In this document: one piece after another, positions 14,150 through 21,743 of the stretch
How positions within the stretch are numbered: the stretch's first letter is position 1
Layout of the letters: the number at the start of each line of letters is the position of its first letter
Source: Actinomycetota bacterium
GTDB lineage: Bacteria; Actinomycetota; Thermoleophilia; Solirubrobacterales; Thermoleophilaceae
DNA: 22,971 bases
Direction: 5' to 3'
Assembly: GCA_005885165.1 (NCBI GenBank)
Contig: VAXR01000101.1
Coordinates: 12,809-35,779, forward strand
Notes under the pieces: generated by a model
The model's database searches: none
What the model was told of the DNA's origin: nothing
The model's input: the letters and a program-made list of their open reading frames with translations, nothing else
Program-made: the position numbers and the translations under genes

Positions 14150-14226
14150 CTGGGGGGCGGGGACTCGAACCCAAAACGATCTCCGGATCCAAAGTCCGGT
14201 GTCTTAGCCAGTTAGACGACCCCCCA
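14150..14226 (-). tRNA. tRNA-Gln (anticodon UUG) with abnormal T arm
   Basis: Read on the minus strand: acceptor TGGGGGG (14226-14220) pairs with CCCCCCA (14157-14151), discriminator G at 14150, CCA not encoded. D arm GTCT-AACTGGCTA-AGAC. Anticodon stem CCGGA/TCCGG with loop CTTTGGA, anticodon TTG at 14192-14190. The T loop TTCGAGT is normal, but its 5' stem strand reads CG-TTTT-GGG against CCCCG. Removing TTTT restores a perfect 5-bp stem and a normal 73-nt tRNA. As written, the stem has only three G-C pairs plus a mismatch and a wobble, and the variable loop is long. Position beside glmU agrees with actinobacterial synteny. Confidence 0.88.
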
Positions 14227-14274
14227 CTGGGTGCTTTGGAGCATAGGTCAGGAGCCGCAACAGCCAACCACGGG

Positions 14275-14280
14275 TACGCT
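14275..14280 (+). promoter_or_regulatory. Possible -10 of glmU
   Basis: TACGCT ends 9 nt before ATG 14290 in the 63-bp gap between the divergent tRNA-Gln and glmU. Confidence 0.4.
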
Positions 14281-14289
14281 GGAATTGAG

Positions 14290-15675
14290 ATGGCCCGCGA
14301 CCTGACCGTCCTGATCATGGCGGCCGGCCATGGGACCCGGATGCGCTCCTCGCTTGCGAAGGTGCTGCACCCCGTTTGCGGCCGGCCGATGGTGCTGTGG
14401 GTGGCCGCCGCCGCCGAGGAGGCCGGCGCGAACCGCGTCGTCTGCATTACTCGCCCGGGCGAGGGCGTTGCGGAGTGCCTCGACGGCCGCCTCGAGGTGG
14501 CCGAGCAGACCGACGGCGAAGGGACAGGCTCCGCCGTCCTCGCCGCCCGCTCGATGATCGACGGCGCCGGCACCGTCGCCGTCCTCTCGGGCGACCACCC
14601 GTTGATGACCGCCGACGTCATCCGCGACATGGTCGAGACCCACGACCGCGAATCGGCGGCGGCGACCGTCCTCACGACCGAGGACCTCGACCCCGCCGGC
14701 TACGGCCGCGTGATCCGCGCGCCCGACGGCTCGATCGAGCGCATCGTGGAAACCAAGAACCCCGACAACCTCCCGGCGGACGTGCTCGCGATCAGGGAGA
14801 TCAACGTCGGCACGTACGCCTTCGACGCCGACGAGCTCCTCAGCGCGCTGGACGAGGTGAAGACCGAGGCGAGCGGCGAGCGCTATCTGACCACCGTCGT
14901 CGAGATCCTGCGCGAGCGCGGCCGCAAGCTCGTCGCCCACCGTGCCGCCGACGCGCTGGCCGCGGCCGGCGTCAACGACCGCGACGAACTGATGGAGATC
15001 GAAGCGGAAGCCCGCAGGCGGCTGATTCGCGAACACGCGCTCGCCGGCGTGAGCTTCACGAGCCCTGAGACCACGACGAGCGACGCCGGCGTCGAGATCG
15101 GCGAGGACACCACCATCGGGCCCGGCGTCTCCCTCCAGGGCCAGACCAAGATCGGCCGTGGCTCCCGCATCGGCCCCCACTCGACGATTACGGACGCGTC
15201 GATCGGCGACGAGGTGACACTGAGCCACGCCGTCCTGACCGAGTGCACCGTGCACGACAGCGCGACCATCGGCCCGTTCGCCTACCTCCGCCCCGGCACC
15301 GAGATCGGCGAGGGCGCGAAGGTCGGCACCTACGTCGAGATCAAGAACTCGCGCATCGGCGCGGGCGCCAAGGTCCCGCATCTGTCGTACATCGGGGACG
15401 CCGACGTCGGCGAGGGCGCCAACCTCGGCGCCAGCTCCATCACCGCCAACTACGACGGCCGCCGCAAGCACCGCACGAAGATCGGCAAGGGCGTCAAGAC
15501 CGGCATCCACACCTCCCTCGTAGCGCCGGTCGACGTCGGCGACGACGCGTACACTGGTGCCGGGTCGGTGATCACGGAGGACGTGCCCGACGGCGCCCTC
15601 GGGATCTCCCGCCCCGAGCAGAAGAACGTCGAGGGCTACGCCGAGCGAGTCAAGGACCAGGAGCCGCGCGAATGA
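14290..15675 (+). CDS. glmU: Bifunctional GlmU: GlcN-1-P acetyltransferase / GlcNAc-1-P uridyltransferase
   Basis: 461 residues from ATG 14290; the frame is open further 5' through the tRNA, but the conserved protein begins here (MARDLTVLIMAAGHGTRM). The N-terminal uridyltransferase has the nucleotide loop LIMAAGHGTRMRSSLAKVLHP, GEGTGSAVLAA and LSGDHPLM. The C-terminal left-handed beta-helix acetyltransferase runs from about 262, with hexapeptide repeats, KVPHLSYIGDADVGEGAN (catalytic His) and ITANYDGRRKHRTKIGKG. It makes UDP-GlcNAc for peptidoglycan. The TGA overlaps the prs ATG (ATGA). Length and motifs are normal. Confidence 0.96.
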   Translation: MARDLTVLIMAAGHGTRMRSSLAKVLHPVCGRPMVLWVAAAAEEAGANRVVCITRPGEGVAECLDGRLEVAEQTDGEGTGSAVLAARSMIDGAGTVAVLSGDHPLMTADVIRDMVETHDRESAAATVLTTEDLDPAGYGRVIRAPDGSIERIVETKNPDNLPADVLAIREINVGTYAFDADELLSALDEVKTEASGERYLTTVVEILRERGRKLVAHRAADALAAAGVNDRDELMEIEAEARRRLIREHALAGVSFTSPETTTSDAGVEIGEDTTIGPGVSLQGQTKIGRGSRIGPHSTITDASIGDEVTLSHAVLTECTVHDSATIGPFAYLRPGTEIGEGAKVGTYVEIKNSRIGAGAKVPHLSYIGDADVGEGANLGASSITANYDGRRKHRTKIGKGVKTGIHTSLVAPVDVGDDAYTGAGSVITEDVPDGALGISRPEQKNVEGYAERVKDQEPRE

Positions 15676-16709
15676 GCGTCGAGGTCGGCACCGCGCCCAC
15701 GCACGCCACCAGCCTGCCGATCAATTACGGCAAGCGGCTGATGGTCGCCGCCGGCCGGTCCAGCAAGGAGCTAGGGGCGAAGATCGCCGACAAGCTCGGC
15801 GTCGACCTCACGCCGGCCGGCCTGAAGACCTTCTCCGACGGCGAGGTCTACTGCCGCTACGGCGACTCGATTCGCGGCGCCGACATCTTCATCGTCCAGT
15901 CGATCTGTGGGAACGAGGCCGAGGGCTTGACCGTCAACGACGCGCTCATGGAGCTCCTCGTGATGATCGACGCCGCGGTCGGCGCCTCGGCCCACCGCGT
16001 GATCGCCGTCTGCCCCTGGTTCGGCTACTCGCGCCAGGACAAGAAGTCCGCGCCACGTGAGCCGATCACCGCCCGCCTCGTAGCCAAGTGCCTCGAGACC
16101 GCAGGCATCGACCGCCTCGTGACGATGGACCTCCACGCCGGCCAGGTCCAGGGGTTCTTCTCGCAGCCGCCGGACCACATGACCGCCATGCCGATCCTCA
16201 CCCAGTACGTGAAGGACCAGCTCGGCGACTCCGCAGACCTCGTGATCGTCGCCCCCGACGCCGGCCGGGTGAAGCTGACCCGCAAGTTCGCCGGCGCCGT
16301 CGGCTGCGAGTACGCGCTGCTCGAGAAGGAGCGCCCCGCCCAGCAGGTCGCCGAGATCGGCTACGTGATCGGCCAGGAGAAGGTGCAGGGCCGGCGCGCG
16401 GTGATCGTCGACGACATCATCGACACCGGCGGCACGCTCGCGGCCGGCGCGCAGACCGTCCTCGACGCCGGCGCGAGCGAGGTCTACGCGGTCGCCACGC
16501 ACGGCGTCTTCTCCGGCAACGCCTTCAAGACGCTGGCCGCCTCGCCGCTGTCGGGCATCGTGGTGACCGACACCGTCCCGCTGCGACAGGACGCGCCGGA
16601 CCTCATCCAGGTCCTGAGCTGCGCCGACATCCTCACCCGGACGGTGCGCGAGATCTTCACCGACGGCTCGGTGAGCGACATCTTCGAGGGCGAGAACCAG
16701 CTGTTCTAA
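15672..16709 (+). CDS. prs: Ribose-phosphate pyrophosphokinase (PRPP synthetase), class I
   Basis: 345 residues starting at ATG in the ATGA overlap with glmU, preceded by GGAG about 8 nt upstream. Features: FSDGEVYCRYGDSIRGADIF, the ATP-binding flexible loop CPWFGYSRQDKKSAPREPI, metal-binding MDLHAGQVQGFF, and the PRPP loop RRAVIVDDIIDTGGT. The enzyme makes PRPP from ribose-5-phosphate and ATP for nucleotide, His and Trp synthesis. An extra ~18-residue N-terminal segment (SVEVGTAPTHATSLPINYG) precedes the usual first strand. Translationally coupled to glmU. It converges on the ABC1 kinase gene with a 40-bp gap. Confidence 0.96.
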   Translation: MSVEVGTAPTHATSLPINYGKRLMVAAGRSSKELGAKIADKLGVDLTPAGLKTFSDGEVYCRYGDSIRGADIFIVQSICGNEAEGLTVNDALMELLVMIDAAVGASAHRVIAVCPWFGYSRQDKKSAPREPITARLVAKCLETAGIDRLVTMDLHAGQVQGFFSQPPDHMTAMPILTQYVKDQLGDSADLVIVAPDAGRVKLTRKFAGAVGCEYALLEKERPAQQVAEIGYVIGQEKVQGRRAVIVDDIIDTGGTLAAGAQTVLDAGASEVYAVATHGVFSGNAFKTLAASPLSGIVVTDTVPLRQDAPDLIQVLSCADILTRTVREIFTDGSVSDIFEGENQLF

Positions 16710-16710
16710 G

Positions 16711-16742
16711 GCCGCCCGGCCGGTCCCGTCCGCGCCGGCGGC
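16711..16742. terminator. GC-rich hairpin between convergent prs and the ABC1 kinase gene
   Basis: GCCGCCCGGC (16711-16720) pairs with GCCGGCGGC (16734-16742) with one bulged C and a 13-nt loop. It fills most of the 40-bp convergent gap and could terminate both transcripts. No U-tract on either side. Confidence 0.4.
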
Positions 16743-16749
16743 GAGCCGC

Positions 16750-18171
16750 TTAGCCGCCGCGCGCTGCGAACTTCCTGACGCGCCGCTCGCCGCGGCCCTC
16801 GAAGTACTCCCATTCCTGGCGCCCGAGCTCGGTTGCGGGTTCGTCCGCGAACCACCACTCGCAGCCGATCCGGTACCAGTTCCGCGTTGCCCCGAGCTGC
16901 CCTAGGACTGCGAGCACGCCGGTTTCCATGCGGCGTCCCATCAGCTCGTTGGCCGGCACGTTCTCCCGTCGCCAGAGGTCGTAGAACCCCGAGCGCGGAT
17001 CGGTGATCGCGGCGAGCGCCGTCATCACCCGCTCGGAGTCGATCGTGACCTCGCGGTCCTCCATGTACCAGCCCCCGACCGTGTGGACGTGCTCCATCAG
17101 CCGCTCGGCGTCGATGCGCTTCGGGTTGTTCAGGAAGCCGAGGTCGGCCAGCCCCTTCACGAGCCGGTCGGGGTCGTCGTCGAACACCGCCTCGAGCGCC
17201 GCGATCTCGAGCTCGATCTGCTCCTTGTCGAGCTGCTTCGTCATCCCGAAGTCGAGGAAGGCGACCTTGCCGTCCTCCATCAGCACGTAGTTGCCGGGGT
17301 GGGCGTCGGCGTTGAAGTGCTGGAGGTGGTAGATCGAGCCGAAGCAGAAGCGGAAGACGATCTCGCCGAACCGGTCCTTCTCCTCCTGCGGCAGCTGCTT
17401 GACGGCCTCGAACCCGAGCCCGTCGACCCACTCGGTCACGAGCACGCGCTCGGTCGTCAGCCGCGTGACCACGTCGGGGACGTGGATGAACGGGTGGCCG
17501 CGGTAGCCGCGCGCGAACGTGCGCTGGTTCTGGGCCTCGTACTCGTAGTCGAGCTCCTGGAGCACGCGCTCCTTGAGCTCCTCGGCAGCCGCTTTCGCGT
17601 CGAGGCCCGGCGCGATCGCCTTCGCCAGGCGCAGGATCATCCCCGCGTTCTGCATGTCGGCCCGCAGCGCCTTCGCCACGCCGGGGTACTGGATCTTCAC
17701 CGCCACCATGCGCCCGTCGGGCAGGACGGCGCGGTGCACCTGGCCGATCGACGCAGCGGCCGCCGCGTCCTCCTCGAAGTCCTCGAACAGCTCCTCGACC
17801 GGCGCGCCCCACTCCTCGTCGAGGACCGTCGAGACCTTCCTCCAGGGCATCGGCGGGGCGGACGTCCTGAGCGCGCTCAGCTTGTCCTGGTAGAGCTCGC
17901 GGTACTCCGGCGGCAGGAACTCCGTGTCGATGAACGACGCGAGCTGGCCGATCTTCATGGCCGCGCCCTTCATCGTCCCGAGGACGTCGACCATGCGCTC
18001 GGCCGCCTCGAGGTGACGGCTGTCGAGCGCCTCCGTCGCGCGCTCCTTCGAGCGCACGACATTCGCCGCCCGGGTGCCCGCGTAGCGCGCTCCCTGGCTG
18101 CCGATCACCGAGCCGACCCTGGCCGTCCGCGCCACGCGTCCCTGCGGGATCGACTGGTCCTTTCGCGCCAT
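16750..18171 (-). CDS. ABC1/UbiB (AarF)-family atypical kinase
   Basis: 473 residues. Family motifs: KxGQ motif MKIGQLAS (near residue 55), the Ala-rich loop AAAASIGQVHRAVL, nucleotide-binding Lys in VAVKIQYPG, FNADAHPGNYVLMEDG (catalytic-loop equivalent), and DFG-type VAFLDFGMTKQLD. Members are atypical protein-like kinases/ATPases tied to quinone or isoprenoid lipid biosynthesis; the substrate here is unknown. ATG 18171 (MARKDQSIPQGRVART) is supported by TAGGCT 9 nt upstream and leaves 37 bp to the divergent rplY start. It interrupts the prs-rplY order usual in actinobacteria. Confidence 0.9.
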   Translation of the reverse strand: MARKDQSIPQGRVARTARVGSVIGSQGARYAGTRAANVVRSKERATEALDSRHLEAAERMVDVLGTMKGAAMKIGQLASFIDTEFLPPEYRELYQDKLSALRTSAPPMPWRKVSTVLDEEWGAPVEELFEDFEEDAAAAASIGQVHRAVLPDGRMVAVKIQYPGVAKALRADMQNAGMILRLAKAIAPGLDAKAAAEELKERVLQELDYEYEAQNQRTFARGYRGHPFIHVPDVVTRLTTERVLVTEWVDGLGFEAVKQLPQEEKDRFGEIVFRFCFGSIYHLQHFNADAHPGNYVLMEDGKVAFLDFGMTKQLDKEQIELEIAALEAVFDDDPDRLVKGLADLGFLNNPKRIDAERLMEHVHTVGGWYMEDREVTIDSERVMTALAAITDPRSGFYDLWRRENVPANELMGRRMETGVLAVLGQLGATRNWYRIGCEWWFADEPATELGRQEWEYFEGRGERRVRKFAARGG

Positions 18172-18180
18172 GCCGGGGCC

Positions 18181-18198
18181 AGCCTACACCGCTACACT
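18181..18198. promoter_or_regulatory. Back-to-back -10 elements of the ABC1 kinase gene and rplY
   Basis: On the minus strand TAGGCT (18186-18181) ends 9 nt before ATG 18171. On the plus strand TACACT (18193-18198) ends 10 nt before ATG 18209. Both genes would have almost no 5' leader within a 37-bp divergent gap. Confidence 0.5.
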
Positions 18199-18208
18199 CG
18201 CGCCCCTG

Positions 18209-18955
18209 ATGGCTTCCCCTCAACGCCCCAAGCTGACCGTCGAGGAGCGTCCCGAACGGGGATCGCGCGCCGCTCGGAGGCTGCGCCGCGAGGGCTACGT
18301 GCCGGGCGTCGTCTACGGCGGCGGGAACGGCGAGTCAACGCCGTTCAAGGTGGGCGCGCGCGACCTGCGCGCAGCGCTCCTTGGCGGCTCGGCCGTGCTC
18401 GACCTGAAGGTCGGCGACGGCAATGAGCTGCCGGTGATCGTCAAGGACCAGCAGCACCACCCGGTGCGGGGCGAGATCGTCCACCTCGACCTGCTCCAGG
18501 TCCGCCTCGACGAGAAGATCCAGTCGACCGTCGCCGTCGAGCTCGAGGGGATCGAGGAGGCCCCCGGGGCGAAGGAGGGCGGCGTGCTCGAGCACGTCAC
18601 GCGCGAGCTCAACATCGAGGCGCTGCCGACCGACATCCCCGAGCGCGTGCTCGTCGACGTCTCCGGGATGGAGGCCGCCGCGACGATGCACCTGTCCGAG
18701 ATCGCCGAGCCTCCGGGCGTCACTTTCCTCGACGATCCGGAGGAGACGATCATCGCCACGATCACGGTCCCGACCGAGATCGTCGAGCCCGAGATCGAGG
18801 AGGAGACGGAGCTCGTCGGCGAGGAGGGCGAGGTGCCCGAGGGCGAGGAGGTGCCCGAGGGCGAGGAGGCCCCCGAGGGCGAGGCTCCTGCCGAGGGCGA
18901 GGCTGGCGGCGAGTCCGAAGGCGGGGGCGAGTCCCAGGGCGGCGGAGGCTCCTGA
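18209..18955 (+). CDS. rplY: 50S ribosomal protein bL25, CTC/TL5 form with acidic repeat tail
   Basis: 248 residues. The L25 5S rRNA-binding domain (about 1-95) includes RGSRAARRLRREGYVPGVVYG and VIVKDQQHHPVRGEIVHLDL. The TL5/CTC beta-rich second domain runs to about residue 190 (HLSEIAEPPGVTFLDDPEETI). The tail is Glu/Gly/Pro-rich, built from an 18-nt tandem repeat (EVPEGE) and ending in Gly/Ser. The start MASPQRPKLTVEER is preferred over an upstream in-frame ATG at 18170 because the promoter lies between them. Its TGA overlaps the likely CTG start of pth (CTGA). Confidence 0.95.
   Translation: MASPQRPKLTVEERPERGSRAARRLRREGYVPGVVYGGGNGESTPFKVGARDLRAALLGGSAVLDLKVGDGNELPVIVKDQQHHPVRGEIVHLDLLQVRLDEKIQSTVAVELEGIEEAPGAKEGGVLEHVTRELNIEALPTDIPERVLVDVSGMEAAATMHLSEIAEPPGVTFLDDPEETIIATITVPTEIVEPEIEEETELVGEEGEVPEGEEVPEGEEAPEGEAPAEGEAGGESEGGGESQGGGGS
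18830..18901 (+). repeat. Tandem 18-nt coding repeat in the rplY tail
   Basis: Two exact 18-nt units (18830-18847 and 18848-18865, encoding EVPEGE) are followed by a third with two changes and a degenerate fourth. The repeats are in frame, so copy-number change would only lengthen or shorten the acidic tail. Confidence 0.8.
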
Positions 18956-19563
18956 GCCTCTTCCGTCGCCGCTCCCGCGGCGAGGCGGCGGCCCCGCGCG
19001 CCGACTGGCTGATCGTCGGCCTCGGGAACCCCGGACCCGAGTACGAGCGCACCAGGCACAACGTCGGCTTCCAGGTGGCGAGGCTCCTCGCAGAGCGCTG
19101 GGGCCTGCCGCGGGCGAAGACGAAGTACGCGGGGCTGTTCACGGAGGGACGGGCCGGTCCGGGCGGCCCGCGCGTGGCGGTGCTGATGCCTCAGACCTTC
19201 ATGAACGACGTCGGCGGTTCCGCCGGTCCGGCGCGCGGCGCCCTGCGCGTGCCGCTCGATCGCGTCGTCGCGATCCACGACGAGATCGACTTCCCGTTCG
19301 GGCGGGTCGAGTCCCGGCTCGGCGGCGGGCTCGCCGGGCACAACGGCCTCAAATCGCTCCGGCAGGGGCTCGGCAGCCCCGACTTCCACCGCGTGCGCGT
19401 CGGCGTCGGGCGGCCTGACACCACCGACCCCGAGATCGTGGCCAAGTACGTGCTCTCGCGGTTCCGCGAGCCCGAGGCGGACGTCCGGGCGATGTTGGAC
19501 GACGCCGCTCGCGAGGTCGAACGGCTGGTGCTACGCCCGGTGGAGGCGACCGCCGGCGAGTGA
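18952..19563 (+). CDS. pth: Peptidyl-tRNA hydrolase, probable CTG start
   Basis: 203 residues if read from CTG 18952. Pth motifs: VGLGNPGPEYERTRHNVGF (substrate Asn and catalytic His), LMPQTFMNDVGG, AIHDEIDFPFG (catalytic Asp) and GGLAGHNGLKSL, then DFHRVRVGVGRP. It frees stalled tRNAs from peptidyl-tRNA. The first in-frame ATG (19075) lies downstream of the GNPG motif and catalytic His, so it cannot be the start. No ATG, GTG or TTG occurs between the rplY stop and the first strand. CTG in CTGA, with GGAGG a few nucleotides upstream and an MSLFRRR-like N-terminus, is the best candidate. HK and RR genes lie convergent downstream. Confidence 0.93.
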   Translation: MSLFRRRSRGEAAAPRADWLIVGLGNPGPEYERTRHNVGFQVARLLAERWGLPRAKTKYAGLFTEGRAGPGGPRVAVLMPQTFMNDVGGSAGPARGALRVPLDRVVAIHDEIDFPFGRVESRLGGGLAGHNGLKSLRQGLGSPDFHRVRVGVGRPDTTDPEIVAKYVLSRFREPEADVRAMLDDAAREVERLVLRPVEATAGE

Positions 19564-19622
19564 TTGCCGGTCCGGCGGAGGGCGACGAGGGGGTTCAAGG
19601 TGACTCTTGCCCGCCGAGGCAG

Positions 19623-21018
19623 TTACACGGGCCGAAATGACTGCGCGCCGACCCGTCCTTCGCCGCCCATCTGAGGCGCTTGTACCAGCTCAGTCGCCGG
19701 GAGCGATATCCGCACCTCCGCACCACCCCCGTCCACGTTCCGAGCGGAAGCGGACCCGCCGTGCGCACGCGCGATCGCGTCGACAATCGCCAGCCCCAGG
19801 CCGGCGCCACCGCCCGAACGGCTCTCGTCGCCGCTGCTGAAGCGGTCGAACGCCCGCTCGAGCAGGCCGTCGGCGAACCCGGGCCCCTCATCGGTCACGA
19901 CGAGCTCCACGCCCGGATCCGCGCGCCGCGCCGCGATGCGCACCGTCCCGTCGCCGTGGCGGAGCGCGTTCTCCACGAGGTTGCCGAGCGCCTGCTCGAG
20001 CCGCAGCCGGTCGCCGTTCAGCTCGAGCTCCACTGGCCCCTCGACCACCAGGGAGCGACCGTGCTCCGCCGCGCGCCACGCAAAGCGGTTCTGCACGCTA
20101 TCGAGCAGATCGCGCGCGCGAATGGTCTCCAGCCGTAAAGAGAGCCATTCCCGGTCGGAGCTTGCGATCAGCAGGAGATCGCCGGCCAGCTGCACCAGTC
20201 GATCGGTCTCCGCGCTCGCCTCGCGCAGCGCTTCGCGCAACTCCGTCTCGCTGTCGGCGTGGTGGAGCGCGAAGTCCAGCTCCGCGCGCAGCAGCGCGAG
20301 CGGCGTGCGCAACTCGTGGCCGGCCTCGGCCACGAAGTCGCGCTCGCGCTCGAGCGCCGCCTCCAGGCGCGCGAGCATCTCGTTCAGCGTCGAGCCGAGC
20401 CGCTCCAGCTCGTCACCGCTGGCCGGTACGGGCAGCCGCTCCCCGCGCCGGTCTGCCGAGATCTCGGCGGCGCGCCGGCGCATCACCTCCACCGCGCGCA
20501 GCCCGGTGCCGGCCAGGAGGTAGCCGAGGACCACTGCCAGCACGAGCGCCACCGGCCCTGCCACGAGCAGCTTTCGTTGCCCCGACCGCCAGGACGGCGC
20601 GTCCGCCATGACGACGCACCGGCGTGGCAAGGAACCGCGCAGGCTCGTTGAGCCCGGGGACCGATCCGCGGTCAACGAAGAACGACCCCCTCAACACGCG
20701 CCGCAGTTCGCTGCGGTCGAGCAGCGGCCGCCCGCCAAGGGGGCGCGACGCGTCGACGACGGTGCCTCGCGACGAGATCACCTGGCCGAAGCTCTCGCCG
20801 CGCTCCACCAGCCGGCCGGCCGACTCCCCCGCCAGCGATCCGCCGCCGGCGACCAAGGCCGAGAGGTCCTGCGCCCGAACGCGCAGGTCCTGATCGAGCG
20901 CATGGCTGAGATCCGAGCCGAGCTTCGCGTACACGTACGCGCCCGTGCCGGCCAGCACCAGCGCCATGGCCACCGCGAACGCCGCGGCCACGCGCAGCCG
21001 GATCGGCAGCCGGCTCAG
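19623..21018 (-). pseudogene. Sensor histidine kinase, frameshifted near 20580
   Basis: Two frames join to make one kinase. Frame A (from 21018) encodes SRLPIRLRVAAAFAVAMALV (membrane helix 1) and an extracytoplasmic sensor of about 120 residues ending RAVLAVGAT. Frame B continues KLLVAGPVALVLAVVLGYLL (helix 2), HAMP (VMRRRAAEISADRR), H-box AGHELRTPLALLRAEL, N-box NLVENALRHGDG, G1 VTDEGPGFADG and G2 GAGLGLAIVDAIARAHGG. About 12 conserved residues between VGAT and LLVAG are missing and the frame is lost at about 20571-20585. The apparent start is CTG in a CTGA overlap with the upstream regulator stop. If the break is real, the kinase core from 20675 could still be made without sensor and helix 1. 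It would phosphorylate the partner regulator. Confidence 0.8.
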
Positions 21019-21636
21019 GCCGACTCCCGCAGCCTGTAGCCGGCGCCGCGCACGGTCTCGATCGAGTCCCGCCCGAACGGGCGGTCGACCTTCTCGCGCA
21101 GCCGCCGGACGTACACGTCGATGACGTTGGACCGGGCCTCGTAAGCGAGGTCCCACGCGTGCTCGAGCAGGTCGAACCGCGTGAGCACCTCGCCGGGCCG
21201 GCGCATAAACGTCTCGAGCACTGCGAACTCCTTGGCCGAGAGCTCGATCGGGGCGTCCCCCCGATGCACCTCCCGGCGCGCCGGGTCGAGCCGGAGGTCC
21301 TGGACCTTCAGCACCGCCGGGCGCTCCGCCCGCCCGCGCCGGGCGAGCGATCGCAGCCTGGCATGGTGCTCCGCAAGGGCGAACGGCCTCACCAGGTAGT
21401 CGTCGGCGCCGCTGTCGAGACCGTGCACGCGGCCCTCAACAGTCGCGGCACGTGTCGAACCCCGAGAGGCCCGGCAGCATCACGTCGAGCACGATCGCGT
21501 CGTACTCCACCGCCTCTGCCATCCAGAGGCAGTCCTCGCCACGCGCGGTCACATCGGCGGCGAGCCCCTCCTTCGCGAGGGAGCGGCGGATGACGCTCGC
21601 CATCCGTGGCTCGTCCTCCACAACGAGCACTCGCAT
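21015..21636 (-). pseudogene. OmpR/PhoB-family response regulator, frameshifted near 21445
   Basis: Frame 1 (ATG 21636) gives the receiver start MRVLVVEDEPRMASVIRRSL and phospho-acceptor Asp in AIVLDVMLPGLSGFDTCR, then runs into TGA. Frame 2 resumes TVEGRVHGLDSGADDYLVRP and carries the winged-helix output domain (IELSAKEFAVLETFMRRPGE, SNVIDVYVRRLREKVDRP, IETVRGAGYRL). About 17 residues of the receiver, including the conserved Ser/Thr region (VLMLTAR), are missing at about 21441-21448. The usual Lys of the KPF motif is Arg here. Without repair there is no intact receiver. A tandem repeat operator upstream suggests autoregulation, and the gene overlaps the kinase start by 4 nt. Confidence 0.82.
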
Positions 21637-21659
21637 GACCCGAAAGTGTGGCGCGTGCA

Positions 21660-21702
21660 GGATGAAACGCGGATGAACACCCCAGTCACATGAGGTTCAT
21701 CC
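21660..21702. promoter_or_regulatory. Tandem/inverted TTCATCC repeats, likely response-regulator operator
   Basis: GGATGAA occurs at 21660-21666 and 21671-21677, an 11-bp period (on the minus strand, TTCATCC-N4-TTCATCC). An inverted copy, GTTCATCC at 21695-21702, forms an 8-bp inverted repeat with 21671-21678. Direct repeats at one helical turn are the classic OmpR/PhoB-family site. They lie between the regulator gene and the lipoprotein gene, just upstream of TACGGT (21711-21716), a possible lipoprotein -10. Confidence 0.6.
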
Positions 21703-21743
21703 CGCCTCCGTACGGTCGCGCGGCCAACCCAGAAGGAGGCTGA

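Noticed and set aside
14150..14170. Second copy of the tRNA-Gln 3' end as an attachment-site repeat
   Set aside because: I looked for the acceptor/T-arm sequence elsewhere in the window and found none.
14056..14289. Upstream extension of the glmU frame
   Set aside because: It would run through tRNA-Gln and the HNH start; GlmU homology begins at 14290.
18170..18208. ATG 18170 as the rplY start
   Set aside because: It overlaps the divergent ABC1 start codon and lies upstream of the likely -10; conserved bL25 sequence begins after 18209.
19075..19563. ATG 19075 as the pth start
   Set aside because: It would remove the GLGNPG motif and the catalytic His, leaving no functional hydrolase.
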